Assembly: GCA_023390985.1 (NCBI GenBank)
Contig: JAEWBU010000134.1
Span: forward strand, 1 to 38,039
Reading direction: 5' to 3'
Length of the DNA stretch: 38,039 bases
Origin: Pseudomonadota bacterium
GTDB taxonomy: Bacteria; Pseudomonadota; Gammaproteobacteria; Burkholderiales; Burkholderiaceae_C
Position numbers and translations under genes: made by a program. Positions 21,713-31,255 of the stretch are shown in pieces; positions within the stretch are counted from its first letter, which is position 1, and each line of letters begins with the position of its first letter. The notes under the pieces are model-generated. The model saw only the letters and a list, made by a program, of their open reading frames with translations. It was not told the origin of the DNA and searched no databases.

Positions 21713-23083
21713 TCACGGGCGGCACAGGGCCGCGAGGCGCCGCACGTCGTCCAGCGAGCCGAGCGTCCAGCAGGCCTGCGTGATCTCGCGCGAGCGCACC
21801 TCGCCCAGCACGGGATCGACCAGCTGCGTGAACTTGGCCTCGAGCTGCGCGTCCGTCAGCGGGTTCTGCAACGAGCCGATGGCGTGCTCCACGTGCACCT
21901 GCACGCGGCGGCCGTCCTTCAGGTGGGCGGTGACGTGCACGGCGGCCTCGTCGATCGAATCGTCGACCGTGGCCTGCACCTTGTTGCGCAGCGCGACCAC
22001 GCGCGGATCGTTCACCACTTCGTCGGCGAACTCCGCCTCGCCCGCGCGGCCGTAGATCAGGCCGGCCGCGCAGCCGTGGTAGACGCTGAACTTGCCCTGC
22101 AGGCCGTCCTTCGGTTCCTTCTTGCCCGTGAGTTCCAGCACCAGCGAGTGCACGCGCAGCTCGATGCGCTCGACCTGTTCCGGCTGCACGCCCTGGGCCT
22201 TCAACTGGCAGCAGGCATCGATGCTGGGATGGATCACGATGCCGCAGGCGAACGGCTTGTAGGTGTTGAACGAGATCTCGAAACGCTCGCCCAGCTCGTC
22301 GGTGACCTCGTTCCAGGCGCGCTTGTCCGAGACCACCTGGACGAAGCCGCGCGGCGCCTCCAGGGCGCGCGGGCTGGCGGTGAAGCCGCGGCTGGCCAGC
22401 AGCGCCGACATCAGGCCGGCGCGCGCGGCGCCGCCCGGGTGGAACGGCTTGGTCATGGTGCCGAACTGCTCGCGCAGGCCGACCGGCTGAGAAGCGGCGA
22501 TGCCCAGCGCCATCGCGGTCTGGCCTTCGTCCAGCTTGAGAAGGCGCGCGCAACCGGCGGCCGCGCCCAGCGTGCCGGTCGAACCGGTGATGTGCCAGCC
22601 GCGGTCGTAGTGGTCCGGGTACATGGTGTTGCCGATGCGGCAGGCCACGTCGATGCCGAGGACCAGCGCGTCGAGCACATCGCGCCCCGACAGGCCGCGC
22701 TGCTCGGCCAGCGCCAGCACGGCCGACGCCACGGGGCCGGCCGGATGGATGATGGTCTTGAGGTGGGTGTCGTCGAAGTCGAAGGTGTGCGAGGTGATGC
22801 CGTTGACCAGGGCGGCGCTGGCCATGTCGACCTGCGCGCTGCGGCCCAGCACCGTGGCCTGCGCCGCCGGTTCGAGCAGGCCCACGGCCGCGATCGCCGC
22901 GTCGGCGGCCTCGTGGCGGGCCGCGCCGATGGCGCAGCCCAGCCAGTTGTAGAAGGTGCGGTGCGCTTCGCGCTCGACGGCGTCATTCCAGCCGCGCGAG
23001 GGATGGGCGGCGACGAAGCGCGCCAGGATCGAAGTGATGGGAGGGGCCGCCAGGTCGGCGGCGACGTGCGTGTTGCGTGCCAC
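21713..23083 (-). CDS. MmgE/PrpD-family protein (2-methylcitrate dehydratase-like)
   Basis: A 456-residue protein of the family that includes 2-methylcitrate dehydratase PrpD, iminodisuccinate epimerase and cis-aconitate decarboxylase. Family segments include NGITSHTFDFDDTHLKTIIHP, GWHITGSTGTLGAAAGCARL, PVGLREQFGTMTKPFHPGGAA and FNTYKPFACGIVIHPSID. These enzymes eliminate water or CO2 from, or isomerise, di- and tricarboxylates. The start is a GTG at 23083. The gene ends 11 bases before the isopropylmalate-dehydrogenase-like gene starts, and follows the Bug receptor gene by 50 bases. A hydratase or epimerase step feeding the neighbouring dehydrogenase is plausible. Confidence 0.9.
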   Translation of the reverse strand: MARNTHVAADLAAPPITSILARFVAAHPSRGWNDAVEREAHRTFYNWLGCAIGAARHEAADAAIAAVGLLEPAAQATVLGRSAQVDMASAALVNGITSHTFDFDDTHLKTIIHPAGPVASAVLALAEQRGLSGRDVLDALVLGIDVACRIGNTMYPDHYDRGWHITGSTGTLGAAAGCARLLKLDEGQTAMALGIAASQPVGLREQFGTMTKPFHPGGAARAGLMSALLASRGFTASPRALEAPRGFVQVVSDKRAWNEVTDELGERFEISFNTYKPFACGIVIHPSIDACCQLKAQGVQPEQVERIELRVHSLVLELTGKKEPKDGLQGKFSVYHGCAAGLIYGRAGEAEFADEVVNDPRVVALRNKVQATVDDSIDEAAVHVTAHLKDGRRVQVHVEHAIGSLQNPLTDAQLEAKFTQLVDPVLGEVRSREITQACWTLGSLDDVRRLAALCRP

Positions 23084-23133
23084 GGGTTACTGCTTCTTCG
23101 TCGTGTTGGGAAGAGAGGGGAAGAGGAAAGGGC

Positions 23134-24102
23134 CTACTCGTCCAGGTGGATGTTCCTGGCCTTGGCGAGCGCGGTCCAGCGCGAGATTTCCGCGCGGATG
23201 TAGTTGCCGAACTCGGTGGGCGACATGGGCCAGGGCTCGACCGCCTCGCCGGAAAGCTTCTCGGCCAGGTCGGGTGCCTTCAGCACGGCCACCTGGGTCT
23301 CGTTCAGGCGCTGGACCACGTCGGCAGGAAGCCCGGCGGGACCGACCGAGCCGTACCACTGCATCGCGTCGAAGCCCTTGAAGCCGATCTCCTCCATCGT
23401 CGGCACATCCTTCAGCTGCGGGCTGCGCGCCTTGCCGGTGACGGCCAGGGCCCGCATGCGGCCCGAGCGGATGTGCGGCAGGGCCGCCGCCAGGCCGGGG
23501 AACATCGCCTGCGTCTGGCCGCCCAGCAGGTCGTTGATGGCCGGTGCGATGCCGCGGTAGGGGATGTGCAGCATGAAGGCGCCGGTCTCCTGCTTGAAGA
23601 GCTCCATCGTCATGTGCGTCAGCGATCCCGCGCCGGCCGAACCGTAGTTGACCTTGCCCGGGTTCTTCTTCACGTAGTCGGCGAACTCCTTGACCGTCTT
23701 GACCGGCAGGCTGGCGGTGACGGCCAGCACGTTGGGCGTGGCGCCGATCATGCCGATCGGGGTGAAGTCCTTGATCGCGTCGTAGGCCACGCGGCGCGTC
23801 GCCGGCGTGGTGCCGTGCGTGGCGACATAGCCTTGCAGCAGCGTGTAGCCGTCGGCCGGCGCGCGGGCCGTGGTCTGGCAGGCCACCACGCCGCCGCCGC
23901 CGCTCTGGTTGTCCACCACGAAGCTCTGGCCCAGCGCCTTGCCCCAGCGTTCGGTGACCACGCGGGCGATCATGTCGTTGCCGCCGCCGGCCGAGACCGG
24001 AACGATGTAGCGGATGGGTTTGCTCGGGAAGCCCTGGGCGAACGCGAGGCGCGGAAGGGCGATCGCGGCCGCGACCGACTGCACCAGGTGGCGTCGTTTC
24101 AT
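23134..24102 (-). CDS. Tripartite tricarboxylate receptor (Bug/TctC family)
   Basis: A 322-residue periplasmic binding protein. The signal peptide ends LPRLAFA (cleavage after Ala22) and the mature protein starts QGFPSKPIRYIVPVSAGGG. Other Bug blocks are VVDNQSGGGGVVA, DGYTLLQG, LHIPYRGIAPAINDLLGGQ and MRALAVTGKARSPQLKDVPT. AAAGGAGA lies upstream of the ATG at 24102. It is the first gene of the leftward seven-gene set and is divergent from the LysR gene 95 bases away, a common arrangement for LysR-controlled acid uptake. There is no TctA/TctB partner nearby. Confidence 0.93.
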   Translation of the reverse strand: MKRRHLVQSVAAAIALPRLAFAQGFPSKPIRYIVPVSAGGGNDMIARVVTERWGKALGQSFVVDNQSGGGGVVACQTTARAPADGYTLLQGYVATHGTTPATRRVAYDAIKDFTPIGMIGATPNVLAVTASLPVKTVKEFADYVKKNPGKVNYGSAGAGSLTHMTMELFKQETGAFMLHIPYRGIAPAINDLLGGQTQAMFPGLAAALPHIRSGRMRALAVTGKARSPQLKDVPTMEEIGFKGFDAMQWYGSVGPAGLPADVVQRLNETQVAVLKAPDLAEKLSGEAVEPWPMSPTEFGNYIRAEISRWTALAKARNIHLDE

Positions 24103-24146
24103 CGCGAATGTCTCCTTTGTGGGGCGCATCTTGTCGGCGCCGGCTA

Positions 24147-24192
24147 TTGCTGTAAATTGCATCTTTCGGAAGCCTTGATGCAACGACTGCAA
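24147..24192. promoter_or_regulatory. LysR-type operator candidate (TTGCATC-N13-GATGCAA)
   Basis: Inverted repeat TTGCATC (24157-24163) and GATGCAA (24177-24183) with a 13-base spacer. It is flanked by further TTGC (24147-24150) and TGCAA (24188-24192) copies. It lies in the 95-bp gap between the divergent Bug and LysR genes, where LysR proteins normally bind one strong and one weaker site. Confidence 0.55.
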
Positions 24193-24197
24193 TAATC

Positions 24198-25118
24198 ATG
24201 AGCACTCCCCAGCCGACCTTCGCCGACCTGCGCGCCTTCGTCACCGTCGGCGAACTGCAGAGCTTCGCGGCCGCCGCCAAGGTGCTGCACCTGTCGCAGC
24301 CGGCCCTGTCGCGGCGCATCTCCCACCTGGAAGACCTGCTGGGCGTGCGCCTCTTCGATCGAACGACGCGCAGCGTCGCCCTGACGCTGCTGGGCCGGCG
24401 CTTCCTGGGCGAGGTGCGCACCGTCATCGACAACCTGGACCGCTCGGTGGTCGGCCTCCACGACGTGGCGCACCTGGAGGCGGGCGACGTCACGGTGGGC
24501 TGCGTGTTCTCCGCCGTGCACCATTTCCTGCCGCCGGTGATCCGCGCCTTCCGCGAACACCATCCCAACGTGCTGGTGCGCATCGTGGAAGAGGGCGCCG
24601 ACGAGGTGCTGGCCAGCGTGAAGGACGGCGAATCCGACTTCGCCCTGAACTACACCGGCATGCAGGACCCCGATGTCGAGTTCACGCCGCTGCTGAAGGA
24701 GCCGTTCGTGCTCGCCTGCCCCAGTGGGCATCCGCTGGCCAAACGGCGGTCGCTGCGCTGGGAGGAGCTGGCCGACCATCCCTACGCCCTGGTCTCGCAC
24801 GCGAGCCGCAACCGCGTGCTGATCGACCAGGCCCTGGCCGGGCTGGGCCGCCTGCCGCGGCCGATCTGCGAGGTGCAGCACGTCTCCACCCTGATCGGGA
24901 TGGTGGAGAACGGGCTGGCCCTCGCGGTGGTGCCGCAGCTCGCGCTGCCCTCCAAGCCGGGATCGGTGGTCGGCGTCCAGCTCGAGAAGCCGGCGATCAC
25001 GAGGACGATCGGGATGATCCGGCGTTCCGGCCGCAGCCTGTCACCGGCCGCGGCGGCCTTCGCGCGGCTGGTGATGCATGCGGGCAAGGGCGTGGAGAAG
25101 CGCGGTCGGCGCACCTGA
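24198..25118 (+). CDS. LysR-family transcriptional regulator
   Basis: A 306-residue LysR protein. The N-terminal winged helix-turn-helix (about residues 6-65) has LRAFVTVGELQSFAAAAKVL, LSQPALSRRISHLEDLLGVRL and LFDRTTRSVALTLLGRRFL. The C-terminal effector domain (about 95-300) begins VTVGCVFSAVHHFLPPVIRAF. It is divergent from the Bug-led leftward set and is probably its activator, with a carboxylate pathway compound as inducer. No clear Shine-Dalgarno precedes the ATG at 24198, so the start is not certain. The gene ends 156 bases before the ABC transporter set, which it might also influence. Confidence 0.9.
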   Translation: MSTPQPTFADLRAFVTVGELQSFAAAAKVLHLSQPALSRRISHLEDLLGVRLFDRTTRSVALTLLGRRFLGEVRTVIDNLDRSVVGLHDVAHLEAGDVTVGCVFSAVHHFLPPVIRAFREHHPNVLVRIVEEGADEVLASVKDGESDFALNYTGMQDPDVEFTPLLKEPFVLACPSGHPLAKRRSLRWEELADHPYALVSHASRNRVLIDQALAGLGRLPRPICEVQHVSTLIGMVENGLALAVVPQLALPSKPGSVVGVQLEKPAITRTIGMIRRSGRSLSPAAAAFARLVMHAGKGVEKRGRRT

Positions 25119-25233
25119 TCCATGGCGTAACGCAACCGTTCCCATGAACGTCCTTCGGATATTCCCGCGGGTGCTCGGTGTTTCCCCGATTGCGGATAGG
25201 ACCTTCGGCGGATTCTGATGGCCCGCCGGTGAT

Positions 25234-25252
25234 GCGGCCCCGCGGGGGCCGC
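25234..25252. other. Perfect GC hairpin upstream of the ABC transporter genes
   Basis: GCGGCCCC (25234-25241) and GGGGCCGC (25245-25252) form a perfect 8-bp stem with a 3-base loop. It ends 22 bases before the start of the ATPase gene. There is no T-tract, so it could be a leader-RNA structure rather than the lysR terminator. Confidence 0.4.
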
Positions 25253-25274
25253 GCCGGCAACGCTCGGGGACGCG

Positions 25275-26354
<1,080 letters not shown>

Positions 26355-26399
26355 ACTCCCTCAGTTCCCTTGCGCTTCCTCACCAACGAAGGAGACAAC

Positions 26400-27713
26400 A
26401 TGTCCGACAACCGTCGCAAGTTCCTGAAGAAGGCCTCCGCGGGCGCCGCCGCGGTCTCTCTGCCCATGCTGTGGCCGGGCGTCGCCCACGCGCAGTGGAA
26501 CAACCAGCCGGAGAAGGGCGCCAAGCTTCGCGTGCTGCGCTGGAAGCGCTTCGTTCAGGGCGACGAGGACGCCTACATGGCGAACGTGAAGAAGTTCAGC
26601 GAGAAGTACGGCATCGACGTGCGCGTCGACAACGAGGGCTGGGAGGACGTGCGTCCGAAGGCGGCCGTGGCGGCCAACACCGGCGGCGGTCCCGACATCA
26701 TCCTGTCGACCAACGACGACGCGAACCTGTACCCGGACAAGCTGCTCGACGTGACCGACCTGTCCGAGTACCTGGGCAAGAAATACGGCGGCTGGTACCA
26801 GGGCGCGCAGGCCTACTGCCGGCCCGACGGCAAGAAGTGGATCGCCGTGCCGCTCGGCTGCGCCGGCTCGATGATGGTCTACCGCCAGAGCATGGTGAAG
26901 GCCGCCGGCTTCGACGCTTTCCCGAAGAACACCGACGACTTCCTCAAGCTGTTCAAGGCCCTGAAGGAGAAGGGCACTCCCGGCGGCATGGCGCTGGGCA
27001 ACGCGACCGGCGACGGCCTGTGGTGCAACTGGCTGGTGTGGGCCTTCGGCGGCATGCTGGTCGACAAGAACAACAAGGTGGTGATCGACAGCCCGGAGAC
27101 CGCCAAGGCGCTGGAGTACGGCAAGGAGCTCTACGCCACCTTCATCCCCGGCACGCTGTCGTGGCTGGACCCGAACAACAACAAGGCGTTCCTGGACGGC
27201 CAGGTCTCGGTGACCAACAACGGCATCTCGATCTACTACGCGGCCAAGAACTCGCAGGATCCCAAGGTCAAGGAGATGGCCTCGGACATCCAGCATGCGA
27301 CCTTCCCGGTCGGGCCGGTGGGCCAGCCCACCGAGTCGCACCTGTTCTTCAACCAGATGATCTTCAAGTACAGCAAGTACCCGAAGGCGGCCAAGGAGTT
27401 CCTGCGCTTCATGATGGAGCAGGAGCAGTTCGAGCCCTGGCTCACCGGCGCCGGCGGCTACGTGGCGCCCCCGCTGGACGCGTACGCCAAGATCCCGGTG
27501 TGGACCGCCGACCCGAAGAACACGCCCTACCGCGACGCCGTCAAGAACATGCGTCCCGCGGGCTACGCCGGCAAGCTGGGCTATGCGTCCGCCGGCGCGG
27601 GCGCGGACTTCATCATCGTGAACATGGTGGCGGAGGCCGTCAGCGGCTCCAAGTCGCCCAAGGAAGCGATGCAACGGGCCCAGCAGCGTGCAGAGCGCTA
27701 CTACAAGCTCTGA
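26400..27713 (+). CDS. Sugar ABC transporter solute-binding protein, Tat-exported
   Basis: A 437-residue family 1 solute-binding protein for a carbohydrate or polyol. The N-terminus DNRRKFLKKASAGAAAVSLP has a twin-arginine motif (RRKFLK) and ends VAHA-QW, so export in the folded state is likely. The mature part contains NEGWEDVRPKAAVAANTGGG, PDIILSTNDDANLYPDKLLD and IAVPLGCAGSMMVYRQSMV, and the C-terminal AVSGSKSPKEAMQRAQQRAE. GAAGGAGA precedes the ATG. The permease gene starts inside its last 26 bases. The ligand cannot be read; the downstream dehydratase suggests a sugar or sugar acid. Confidence 0.93.
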   Translation: MSDNRRKFLKKASAGAAAVSLPMLWPGVAHAQWNNQPEKGAKLRVLRWKRFVQGDEDAYMANVKKFSEKYGIDVRVDNEGWEDVRPKAAVAANTGGGPDIILSTNDDANLYPDKLLDVTDLSEYLGKKYGGWYQGAQAYCRPDGKKWIAVPLGCAGSMMVYRQSMVKAAGFDAFPKNTDDFLKLFKALKEKGTPGGMALGNATGDGLWCNWLVWAFGGMLVDKNNKVVIDSPETAKALEYGKELYATFIPGTLSWLDPNNNKAFLDGQVSVTNNGISIYYAAKNSQDPKVKEMASDIQHATFPVGPVGQPTESHLFFNQMIFKYSKYPKAAKEFLRFMMEQEQFEPWLTGAGGYVAPPLDAYAKIPVWTADPKNTPYRDAVKNMRPAGYAGKLGYASAGAGADFIIVNMVAEAVSGSKSPKEAMQRAQQRAERYYKL

Positions 27714-28647
27714 GGCCCGGCCCGCCGAGCCGCCCCGGCCCGGCGCGCTGCACCGCCTCCAGAACAGCCGCAACCTCCTCGGGCTGGCATTCATGCTGCC
27801 CGCGGGAGTGTTGCTGCTGCTGTTCCTCACCTATCCGCTCGGGCTGGGCGTCTGGCTCGGCTTCACCGACACCAAGATCGGCCGCGGCGGCGAATGGATC
27901 GGGCTGCAGAACTACCAGTTCCTCTGGGGCGACAGCGTCACCCGGCTGGCCCTGTTCAACACCCTCTTCTACACGGCGGTCGCCAGCGTCATCAAGTTCG
28001 CGCTCGGCCTCTGGCTGGCGATCCTCCTGAACGAGCGATTGCCCTTCAAGACCTTCTTCCGCAGCGTGATCCTGCTGCCGTACATCGTGCCCACCGCACT
28101 GTCGGCCATCGCGTTCTGGTGGATCTACGACTCGCAGTTCTCGATCATCAGCTGGGCGCTGGTGAAGATGGGACTGATCGACCACTACATCGACTTCCTC
28201 GGCGACCCGTACAACGCGCGGCTGGCCACCATCGTCGCCAACATCTGGCGCGGCGTGCCGTTCGTGGCCATCACGCTGCTGGCGGGCCTGCAGACGATCT
28301 CGCCGTCGCTCTACGAGGCCGGCGCCATCGACGGCGCCAGCGGCTGGCAGCGGTTCCGCTACATCACCCTGCCGCTGCTGACGCCCATCATCGCGGTGGT
28401 GATGACGTTCTCGGTGCTGTTCACCTTCACCGACTTCCAGCTGATCTACGTGCTGACTCGCGGCGGCCCGCTCAACGCCACGCACCTGATGGCCACGCTG
28501 TCGTTCCAGCGCGCGATCTCCGGCGGCGCGCTCGGCGAAGGCGCGGCGATCGCGGTGGCGATGGTGCCGTTCCTGCTGGCGGCGATCCTGTTCAGTTACT
28601 TCGGACTGCAGCGCCGCGCGTGGCAGCAAGGCGGCAGCGACACATGA
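27688..28647 (+). CDS. Sugar ABC transporter permease (MalF/UgpA type)
   Basis: A 319-residue inner-membrane permease with six predicted membrane segments. The first is LLGLAFMLPAGVLLLLFLTY. The EAA loop reads YEAGAIDGASGWQRFRYITL, contacting the ATPase, followed by LPLLTPIIAVVM. The GTG start at 27688 overlaps the binding-protein gene by 26 bases. The stop overlaps the next start as ATGA. It forms a heterodimer with the next gene product. Confidence 0.92.
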   Translation: MQSATTSSEARPAEPPRPGALHRLQNSRNLLGLAFMLPAGVLLLLFLTYPLGLGVWLGFTDTKIGRGGEWIGLQNYQFLWGDSVTRLALFNTLFYTAVASVIKFALGLWLAILLNERLPFKTFFRSVILLPYIVPTALSAIAFWWIYDSQFSIISWALVKMGLIDHYIDFLGDPYNARLATIVANIWRGVPFVAITLLAGLQTISPSLYEAGAIDGASGWQRFRYITLPLLTPIIAVVMTFSVLFTFTDFQLIYVLTRGGPLNATHLMATLSFQRAISGGALGEGAAIAVAMVPFLLAAILFSYFGLQRRAWQQGGSDT

Positions 28648-29516
28648 AGGCCAACGACACCGACACCCAGGGCATGCACTACCTCGCGTCGCTGCCGCGG
28701 CGCACGGTCACCGTCTACATCCCGCTGGCGATCTTCGTCTTCGTGCTGCTGTTCCCGTTCTACTGGATGGCCGTGACGTCGTTCAAGCCGGACAACGAAC
28801 TGCTCTCGCGCACCGGCAACCCGTTCTGGGTGATCGCGCCCACGCTGGCCCACTTCAAGAAGCTGCTGTTCCACACCTCGTACCCCGAGTGGATGTGGAA
28901 CACCGTGTTCGTCTCGGTGGTCGCCACTTTCGTGTCGTTGCTGGCGTCGGTGCTCGCCGCCTACGCCATCGAGCGGCTGCGCTTCCGCGGCTCTCGCCAG
29001 ATCGGCCTGTCGATCTTCCTGGCCTACCTGGTGCCGCCGTCGATCCTGTTCATCCCGCTGGCCAGCATCGTGTTCCAGCTGGGGCTGTTCGACACCAAGT
29101 GGGCGCTGATCCTCACCTATCCGACCTTCCTGATCCCGTTCTCCACCTGGCTGCTGATGGGGTACTTCCGCTCGATCCCGTTCGAGCTGGAGGAGTGCGC
29201 GCTGATCGACGGCGCCACCCGCCTGCAGATCCTCTGGAAGATCGTGCTGCCGCTGTCGGTGCCCGGCCTCATCTCGGCCGGCATCTTCGCCTTCACGCTG
29301 TCGTGGAACGAGTTCATCTACGCGCTCACCTTCGTCTCGTCGTCCGAGTCCAAGACGGTTCCGGTGGGCGTGGTGACGGAGCTGGTCGAAGGCGACGTCT
29401 ACCACTGGGGCGCGCTCATGGCGGGCGCGCTGCTGGGCTCGCTGCCGGTGGCGGTGGTGTACTCGTTCTTCGTCGAGTACTACGTGTCGGGGCTCACCGG
29501 GGCGGTCAAGGAGTGA
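28644..29516 (+). CDS. Sugar ABC transporter permease (MalG/UgpE type)
   Basis: A 290-residue second permease of the CUT1 system with six membrane segments, starting with a segment around IPLAIFVFVLLFPFYWMAVT. The EAA motif is ELEECALIDGATRLQILWKI, followed by VLPLSVPGLISAGIFAF. The ATG overlaps the upstream stop, and the stop overlaps the GTG start of the dehydratase gene. Transport and the dehydratase are therefore translationally linked. Confidence 0.93.
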   Translation: MKANDTDTQGMHYLASLPRRTVTVYIPLAIFVFVLLFPFYWMAVTSFKPDNELLSRTGNPFWVIAPTLAHFKKLLFHTSYPEWMWNTVFVSVVATFVSLLASVLAAYAIERLRFRGSRQIGLSIFLAYLVPPSILFIPLASIVFQLGLFDTKWALILTYPTFLIPFSTWLLMGYFRSIPFELEECALIDGATRLQILWKIVLPLSVPGLISAGIFAFTLSWNEFIYALTFVSSSESKTVPVGVVTELVEGDVYHWGALMAGALLGSLPVAVVYSFFVEYYVSGLTGAVKE

Positions 29517-31243
29517 CCCGACTGGAGAAGCTGCGCAGCCAACGCTGGCTGGCGCGTGACGATTTCCGCTCGTTCAACCATCGCTCGCGCGTGATGCAGA
29601 TGGGCTACGACCCCCAGGACTGGGAAGGCAAGCCGGTCATCGCGATCCTGAACAACTGGAACGACTACAACCCCTGCCACCAGCACTTCAAGCACCGGGT
29701 CGAGGAGGTCAAGCGCGGCGTGCTGCAGGCCGGCGGCTTTCCGCTCGAGCTGCCCACCGTGTCGCTGGGCGAGAACCTGATCAAGCCGTCCGCGCTGCTG
29801 TACCGCAACATGCTGGCGATGGAGGTGGAGGAGATGATCCGCGCCTACCCGGTCGACGGCGTGGTGCTGATGGGCGGCTGCGACAAGACCACGCCCGCGA
29901 TGCTGCTGGGCGCCACCAGCGCGGACGTGCCGGCGATCTTCCTGCCCGCCGGTCCGATGCTGCGCGGCATGTCGCGCGGCCAGACCCTGGGCTCGGGCTC
30001 GGACGCGTTCAAGTACTGGGACGAGCGTCGCGCCGGAACGATCAACGAAGAACAGTGGCAGTCGATCATCGGCGGCATCGCCCGCAGCTCGGGCACCTGC
30101 ATGACGATGGGTACGGCCAGCACGATGACCTCCATCGCCGAAGCCATCGGCATGACGTTGCCGAGCGCCTCTTCGATCCCCGCCGTGGACGCCGGCCACC
30201 AGCGGATGGCGACGCAGGTGGGCCGCCGCATCGTGGAGATGGTCCATGAGGACCTGCGGCCTTCGAGGATCCAGACCCGCGAGGCGTTCCTGAACGGAAT
30301 CACGGTCGCGATGGCCCTGGGCTGCTCGACCAACGCGATCATCCACGTCATCGCGCAGGCGCGCCGCGCGAAGCAGGACATCTCGCTGGACGACTTCGAC
30401 CGCCTGAGCCGCAGGATCCCGGTGCTGGCCAACATCCGCCCCAACGGCACCAGCCAGTACCTGATGGAGGACTTCTATTACGCCGGCGGCCTGCCCGCGC
30501 TGATGCAGCGGCTCACGGCGTTCCTGGACCTCGGCCAGCTCACCGTCACCGGCAAGTCGCTGGGCGAGAACATCGCCGGCGCCGAGTGCTTCAACGACGA
30601 CGTGATCCGTCCGCTCGACCAGCCCGTGTACTCGGAGGGTTCGCTCGCGGTGCTCAAGGGCAACCTGGCGCCGGACGGCTGCGTGATCAAGCCCTCGGCG
30701 ATGAGCGGGAAGTTCCTCAGGCACACCGGCCCCGCGCTGGTGTTCGACGACTACCCGACGATGAAGAAGCTGCTCGACGACGAGCACGCCGACGTCACCG
30801 AGGACCACGTGATCATCCTGCGAAACGCCGGGCCCAAGGGCGGGCCGGGCATGCCCGAGTGGGGAATGATCCCGATGCCGGTCAGGCTGCTGAAGGAAGG
30901 CAAGCGCGACATGCTGCGCATCAGCGACGCTCGCATGAGCGGCACGAGCTACGGCGCCTGCGTGCTGCACGTCGCGCCCGAAGCTTTCGTGGGGGGCAAC
31001 CTGGCGCTGGTGCGCACGGGCGATCGGGTCAGCGTCGACGTGCCCGGCCGGACGATCCGCGTCGAGGTGTCCGACGAGGAGCTGGCGCGGCGCCGCGCCG
31101 AATGGAAGCCGCTGAAGCCCCGCTTCGCTCGGGGCTACGGCTGGATGTTCACCGAGCACATCCTGCAGGCCAACGAGGGCTGCGACATGGACTTCCTGCA
31201 GGCCCAGTTCGGCGAAGACCCCGGGGAGCCCGCGATCTACTGA
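29513..31243 (+). CDS. IlvD/Edd-family sugar-acid dehydratase (L-arabinonate dehydratase-like)
   Basis: A 576-residue iron-sulfur dehydratase that removes water from a sugar acid to give a 2-keto-3-deoxy acid. Cys55 (YNPCHQ), Cys123 (GGCDKTTPAM) and Cys196 (SSGTCMTMG) are at positions exactly four less than the [2Fe-2S] ligands I recall for Rhizobium leguminosarum L-arabinonate dehydratase (59, 127, 200). Ser476 and Thr478 (RMSGTSYG) likewise match its catalytic Ser480/Thr482. This pentonate group is a better fit than branched-chain IlvD. The GTG start overlaps the permease stop. Several related acids (arabinonate, xylonate, galactonate, fuconate) remain possible substrates. Confidence 0.9.
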   Translation: MTRLEKLRSQRWLARDDFRSFNHRSRVMQMGYDPQDWEGKPVIAILNNWNDYNPCHQHFKHRVEEVKRGVLQAGGFPLELPTVSLGENLIKPSALLYRNMLAMEVEEMIRAYPVDGVVLMGGCDKTTPAMLLGATSADVPAIFLPAGPMLRGMSRGQTLGSGSDAFKYWDERRAGTINEEQWQSIIGGIARSSGTCMTMGTASTMTSIAEAIGMTLPSASSIPAVDAGHQRMATQVGRRIVEMVHEDLRPSRIQTREAFLNGITVAMALGCSTNAIIHVIAQARRAKQDISLDDFDRLSRRIPVLANIRPNGTSQYLMEDFYYAGGLPALMQRLTAFLDLGQLTVTGKSLGENIAGAECFNDDVIRPLDQPVYSEGSLAVLKGNLAPDGCVIKPSAMSGKFLRHTGPALVFDDYPTMKKLLDDEHADVTEDHVIILRNAGPKGGPGMPEWGMIPMPVRLLKEGKRDMLRISDARMSGTSYGACVLHVAPEAFVGGNLALVRTGDRVSVDVPGRTIRVEVSDEELARRRAEWKPLKPRFARGYGWMFTEHILQANEGCDMDFLQAQFGEDPGEPAIY

Positions 31244-31255
31244 GGCGAAACGACC

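Noticed and set aside
19239..22055. A 938-codon plus-strand open frame opposite the leftward catabolic genes
   Set aside because: His/Arg/Ala-rich antisense shadow; the minus-strand genes account for the sequence completely.
25234..25252. Intrinsic terminator of the LysR gene
   Set aside because: The stem is perfect but no run of T follows on the plus strand, and it lies over 110 bases past the stop.
29513..31243. Dihydroxy-acid dehydratase IlvD of branched-chain synthesis
   Set aside because: Cys, Ser and Thr positions and the sugar ABC transporter context match the pentonate dehydratase group better.
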